The translations under genes and the position numbers were made by a program. From assembly GCA_013695255.1 (NCBI GenBank), contig JACDAV010000174.1, positions 1 through 8,373 on the forward strand: a stretch of 8,373 nucleotides of DNA, read 5' to 3'. Each line of letters starts with the position of its first letter. Positions within the stretch are counted from its first letter, which is position 1. The stretch is from Chloroflexota bacterium. GTDB taxonomy: Bacteria > Chloroflexota > Limnocylindria > Limnocylindrales > CSP1-4. This document shows positions 5,680 to 8,373 of this stretch, piece by piece. The notes beneath the pieces were generated by a model that ran no database searches, had not been told where the DNA came from, and saw only the letters and a program-made list of their open reading frames with translations.

Positions 5680-6207
5680 ATGGCCAGGCCAGGCGAGGAT
5701 CGCACACCGAACAAGCAGGGCGGCCGGAGCGCCGGCGGGGTGATCCGGCGCGGCCTGGGCCTCCTGGCGTTCCTTCCGGTCGCCAGCCGGATCCCGGCCT
5801 ATGCCCGGCTGGTCTGGGCACTCGCCCTGGACGATCGGATGCCCGGCAGGCACAAGGCGCTGCTGGGCGGGGCCCTCGGCTACCTGGTTCTCGGGCGGGA
5901 CCTCGTCCCGGACGATGTCCCGCTCGTCGGGGGGCTCGACGACCTCGTCGTCGTGGCGATGGCCGTCGACCTCTTCATCGAAGGCGTGCCGCCGGACCTG
6001 CTGGACGAGAAGCTGGACGAGCTCGAGATCGATCGGGTCGCCTTCGACCGCGATATCGCACAGATTGGACGGTTGACGCCGGCTCCCGTTCGCAACGTCA
6101 TCCGGCGGATTCCCGGCGCCCTGGGCGCCGTGGGCAATGTGGTCGAGAGCAGCGGCGTCGCGCCTCGCCTGCGCACATGGATCACCAGGGAGGAACCGCG
6201 CGCGTGA
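5680..6207 (+). CDS. DUF1232 (YkvA-family) small membrane-associated protein
   Basis: A 175-residue protein with a DUF1232 core at about 57-100. The hallmark GRDLVPDDVPLVGGLDDLVV (72-91) corresponds to the family's PLDLIPDFIPVLGYLDDLVV pattern and is flanked by hydrophobic stretches (LLGGALGYLVL; VVAMAVDLFI), so membrane association is likely. A further hydrophobic stretch lies at about 25-35. The N-terminus is basic and low-complexity; the C-terminal third is charged and unlike the core. The family has no established biochemical role. Start ATG at 5680 has GGGAGG 3 nt upstream, a short gap. Its stop overlaps the rplI start by 4 bp (GTGA), so the two genes are probably translationally coupled and co-transcribed. 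The 200-bp divergent spacer to lexA should hold its promoter, but I see no convincing -35/-10 pair for it. Confidence 0.88.
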   Translation: MARPGEDRTPNKQGGRSAGGVIRRGLGLLAFLPVASRIPAYARLVWALALDDRMPGRHKALLGGALGYLVLGRDLVPDDVPLVGGLDDLVVVAMAVDLFIEGVPPDLLDEKLDELEIDRVAFDRDIAQIGRLTPAPVRNVIRRIPGALGAVGNVVESSGVAPRLRTWITREEPRA

Positions 6208-6650
6208 AGGTCATTCTCACCCAGGACCTCGCCACGCTCGGCAAGAGCGGCGAGCTGAAGACGGTGGCGGACGGCTATGCCACCAACTTCCTGATCCCGC
6301 GCAACCTGGCGGTGCCGGCGGCCGGCGGTGCCTATCGGGCGTGGCAGCACGACATCGCGAGCCGCGAGGTGAAGCGCACGCGCGAGCGGGCGGATGCCGA
6401 GATCGCGGCCACCAGGATCGCCAGCACGACGCTGACCATGGGGGTCAAGGTCGGCGAGGGCGGGAAGCTGTACGGCTCGATCACCTCCAAGGACATCGCC
6501 GACGCGCTGGCGCGGCGCGGGATCGAGGTCGACCGCCACAAGATCGAGCTGGACGAGCCGCTGAAGACGCTCGGCACGTACAAGGTCGCGGTCAAGGTGT
6601 TCCAGGGGATGACGCCGGAGGTCACGATCGTCGTCGAGCCGAAGGGGTAG
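6204..6650 (+). CDS. rplI: Large-subunit ribosomal protein bL9
   Basis: A 148-residue L9, which binds 23S rRNA near the L1 stalk and helps keep translational fidelity. The N-terminal domain shows MKVILTQDLATLGKSGEL (1-18) and the signature GYATNFLIPRNLA (24-36). A long connecting helix runs about 48-75 (EVKRTRERADAEIAATRI), and the C-terminal domain has GEGGKLYGSITSKDIADAL (84-102) and ends in VEPKG. Length and domain order are normal. It starts with GTG at 6204-6206, overlapping the DUF1232 stop; GGGAGG at 6188-6193 lies 10 nt upstream. In many bacteria rplI sits in rpsF-ssb-rpsR-rplI, often with dnaB beside it. Here none of rpsF, ssb or rpsR is adjacent, and dnaB lies across lexA on the other strand. 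Confidence 0.97.
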   Translation: MKVILTQDLATLGKSGELKTVADGYATNFLIPRNLAVPAAGGAYRAWQHDIASREVKRTRERADAEIAATRIASTTLTMGVKVGEGGKLYGSITSKDIADALARRGIEVDRHKIELDEPLKTLGTYKVAVKVFQGMTPEVTIVVEPKG

Positions 6651-6681
6651 GCGCGGCGGGCGCCAGGGGCGGACGCACACG

Positions 6682-6696
6682 GCGACGCCGGGTCGC
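6682..6696 (+). terminator. Weak hairpin downstream of rplI
   Basis: GCGAC-GCCGG-GTCGC, a 5-bp stem with a 5-nt loop starting about 30 nt after the rplI stop. No U-run follows. It is a possible but weak transcription end for the DUF1232-rplI unit. Confidence 0.25.
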
Positions 6697-6745
6697 ACCG
6701 GCTTCTCGACGCTGGTAACGTCCGCCCGCGGTCGGGAGCCGTACC

Positions 6746-6767
6746 AATGGTGGCTATGCGCACCATT
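6746..6767. promoter_or_regulatory. Inverted repeat upstream of the oxidoreductase gene
   Basis: AATGGTG (6746-6752) and CACCATT (6761-6767) form perfect 7-bp arms around an 8-nt centre (GCTATGCG). It sits in the 216-bp gap between rplI and the oxidoreductase, about 100 bp before the chosen start. The size and spacing fit a dimeric repressor site. An ATG inside the left arm (6747) is in frame with the oxidoreductase but adds 40 basic, low-complexity residues. Confidence 0.4.
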
Positions 6768-6866
6768 CGGGCCCGGTTAGAGTCGCGGCGGTCTGCGCCC
6801 CGTGCGCGCGGAGGGCAGTCGGCCCGCTCGGCACTTCGGGAGAGCCATGAACACCGGCATGACGAC

Positions 6867-8147
6867 ATGCGCTACGGGGTGATCGGGGCGGGCGCCCTGG
6901 GGCTGACCGTGGCGCTGCGTCTGGTCCAGCGCGGCCACGACGTCACGATCCTCGAGCGTGACACCGTCCCCGGCGGTCTTGCCGGCAGCTTCGAGGTGGC
7001 TCCCGGCATCTGGCTCGAGAAGTTCTATCACCACCTGTTCAAGACGGACCGTTCGGCGGTCGCCCTGATCGAGGAGGTGGGTCTCGGCGAGGCGCTGCGC
7101 TGGCATCGACCGACGACGACCGTGTTCCTCGGCGATCATGCCTACCCGCTCGACACGCCGCGGGCGGTCCTGGGGTTCAGTCCCCTGGCCGTTCCGGATC
7201 GACTTCGCCTGGCGGCGGGCGTCGGTTATCTCCGGCTCCTGCCCTCGCCCGGTCGGCTCGAGAAGCAGACGGCCGGCCGCTGGATGCGACGGGTGATGGG
7301 CGGCACCACGTACGAGACCGTCTGGGAGCCGCTGCTCCGCGGCAAGTTCGGAGACGCCGCGTCGGACGTGTCGATGGCCTGGCTGTGGGCGCGGATCCAC
7401 TGCCGGACCGCCGACCTCGGGTACATCCACGGCGGGTTCCACCAGCTCTACCTGGCGCTCGGCGAGCGGTTCACGAGCCTGGGTGGCTCGATCGAGTATG
7501 GCGCGGGCGCCTCGAGCATCCGGTCCGACGGAGGCAGCGTCGTGGTCGGCCACAAGCGCGCCGGGCAGGAGGACGAGAGCACCTTCGACCGCGTCGTCTC
7601 GACGCTGCCGACGGCCCTCACCGTGCGGCTCACCCCGGAGATGCCCGAGGCGTATTCGGCGCAGCACCCCGCGCCGCGGGCGCTCGGCGCGCACTGCCTC
7701 ATCCTCAGCCTCGACCGGCCCCTGAGCGACGTCTACTGGATCGGCGTCAACGAGCCGGACATCCCGTTCCTGGCGCTGGTCGAGCACACCAGGATGGTGT
7801 CCCCGGATGAGTACGGGGGCCGGCATCTCGTCTATCTCGGCAACTACCGTTCCCATGACGACCCGCTGTTCAGCTGGTCGACGGACGAGGTGATCACGCA
7901 ATTCGAGGCCGGCATCCGGCGCGTGAACCCGGCGTTCGATCGCTCCTGGATCCAGGAGGCGTGGTCGTTCGCCGCGCCGTTCGCCCAGCCGGTCGTCACG
8001 CCCGCCTTCGCGAGGACGATTCCCGGTTTCGACACGCCGGTGCCCGGTCTCTATGTCGCCAACATGTTCCAGGTCTACCCGTACGACCGCGGCCAGAACT
8101 ACTCGATCGAGCTGGCGGAGCGGCTGATCACGCACCTCGCCGCATGA
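6867..8147 (+). CDS. FAD-dependent amine-oxidase/protoporphyrinogen-oxidase-like oxidoreductase
   Basis: A 426-residue flavoprotein of the amine oxidase superfamily (HemY/COG1232-like). The FAD-binding Rossmann motif GAGALG (7-12) sits at the N-terminus, with Glu30 ending the second strand to hold the FAD ribose, then PGGLAGS (35-41). Other family features are KFYHHLFKTD, the central WEPLLRGKFGDAASDVSMAW, and a C-terminal FAD signature with GLYVANMFQVYPYDRGQNYS. The family's substrates are mostly unknown; members of this shape often lie among cell-envelope glycan genes, which suggests a sugar or lipid-linked substrate, but nothing here proves it. I chose the ATG at 6867 because the Rossmann strand then begins at once, as in the family. 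It has no good ribosome site. An in-frame ATG at 6747 has GGGAG 8 nt upstream and would add a 40-residue basic tail. A short ORF at 6847 overlaps the start. A membrane protein gene follows 52 bp downstream. Confidence 0.9.
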   Translation: MRYGVIGAGALGLTVALRLVQRGHDVTILERDTVPGGLAGSFEVAPGIWLEKFYHHLFKTDRSAVALIEEVGLGEALRWHRPTTTVFLGDHAYPLDTPRAVLGFSPLAVPDRLRLAAGVGYLRLLPSPGRLEKQTAGRWMRRVMGGTTYETVWEPLLRGKFGDAASDVSMAWLWARIHCRTADLGYIHGGFHQLYLALGERFTSLGGSIEYGAGASSIRSDGGSVVVGHKRAGQEDESTFDRVVSTLPTALTVRLTPEMPEAYSAQHPAPRALGAHCLILSLDRPLSDVYWIGVNEPDIPFLALVEHTRMVSPDEYGGRHLVYLGNYRSHDDPLFSWSTDEVITQFEAGIRRVNPAFDRSWIQEAWSFAAPFAQPVVTPAFARTIPGFDTPVPGLYVANMFQVYPYDRGQNYSIELAERLITHLAA

Positions 8148-8169
8148 GGGAGCTGCGAGCGGCCGCCAG

Positions 8170-8189
8170 CGGCAGGTCCCGACCTGCCG
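8170..8189. repeat. Palindromic hairpin between oxidoreductase and membrane protein genes
   Basis: CGGCAGGT (8170-8177), loop CCCG, ACCTGCCG (8182-8189): a perfect 8-bp stem with a 4-nt loop in the 52-bp gap between two same-strand genes, ending 10 nt before the downstream ATG. No U-run follows. It could reduce read-through or initiation of the next gene, or be a protein-binding palindrome. Confidence 0.5.
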
Positions 8190-8199
8190 GCAGCCTTCG

Positions 8200-8373
8200 A
8201 TGATCCCGGCGATCGCGCTCGTGCTCGTGGTGACCCTCGGTGGGACGATCGCCACCTATGCCTTCGACCGCGCCGCTCCGGCCTACGCCCGGCTGGCCAC
8301 GGGCGCGCTGATCGGCCTGACGGCGCTCGGATTCATCGGGTTCGTCCTCGCCCTGTTGCTGGGCATGACGCCG
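8200..8373 (+). CDS. Membrane protein, N-terminal 58 residues only (cut by window edge)
   Basis: The visible part begins MIPAIALVLVVTLGG and has two strongly hydrophobic stretches (about 3-19 and 34-55) separated by TYAFDRAAPAYARL, so it is an integral membrane protein with at least two helices. I do not recognise the family from this fragment. Start ATG at 8200 lacks a ribosome site, and no other start codon lies in frame in the gap. A 19-codon ORF from 8144 ends on this ATG in an ATGA overlap, so initiation may depend on translation from upstream. Same-strand closeness to the oxidoreductase suggests one operon; a shared role in envelope chemistry is a guess. Confidence 0.7.
   Translation, partial: MIPAIALVLVVTLGGTIATYAFDRAAPAYARLATGALIGLTALGFIGFVLALLLGMTP

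Noticed and set aside
6777..8255. A 492-codon leftward open frame antisense to the oxidoreductase
   Set aside because: The composition is typical of a GC-rich shadow frame (Arg, Asp, Val, Gly), with no motif. The sense strand carries clear FAD-binding motifs.

Overview
The window is high-GC, gene-dense bacterial chromosome. GTG starts, strong Shine-Dalgarno (SD) sites, a zinc-ribbon/dodecin pair, a LexA with a CGAAC-N4-GTTCG operator and a lipoprotein-type signal peptide together suggest a free-living Chloroflexota-like (or possibly actinobacterial) organism. That placement is an inference from gene content and base composition, held at low to moderate confidence. I see no mobile element, CRISPR array, tRNA or rRNA.

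Layout. From the left edge to about 2355, two genes read leftward: the N-terminal 446 residues of a MalT/LuxR-type signal-transducing ATPase (cut by the window edge), and behind it a 302-residue lipoprotein of unknown function. A roughly 310-bp divergent spacer (2356-2664) carries two tandem GGGC-N2-GCCC palindromes 21 bp apart. Rightward from it come a small protein with two zinc-ribbon modules and a 68-residue dodecin whose usual flavin-stacking tryptophan is absent. Next, reading leftward, are lexA (SOS repressor) and then dnaB (replicative helicase), with 148 bp between them. Rightward again follow a DUF1232/YkvA-family protein overlapping rplI (ribosomal protein L9) by 4 bp, an FAD-dependent amine-oxidase-type oxidoreductase, and the first 58 residues of a membrane protein that runs off the right edge.

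How the parts relate. The clearest regulatory signal is at lexA: a near-consensus promoter (-35 TTGACA, -10 TATGAT, 16-bp spacer) with a perfect LexA box lying inside the spacer, so LexA should repress its own gene. dnaB lies directly downstream on the same strand, so it may be partly co-transcribed with lexA. The gap between them holds three DnaA-box-like motifs, a strong nested hairpin and a 17-bp inverted repeat just upstream of dnaB. rplI and dnaB often lie together in bacteria (rpsF-ssb-rpsR-rplI-dnaB); here they are split by lexA and a DUF1232 gene and point in opposite directions.

No wholly new multi-gene system is evident. The best leads are regulatory (the lexA-dnaB region, the tandem palindromes, and a 19-codon ORF linked by ATGA overlaps to both neighbours at the right end) and the tryptophan-less dodecin.
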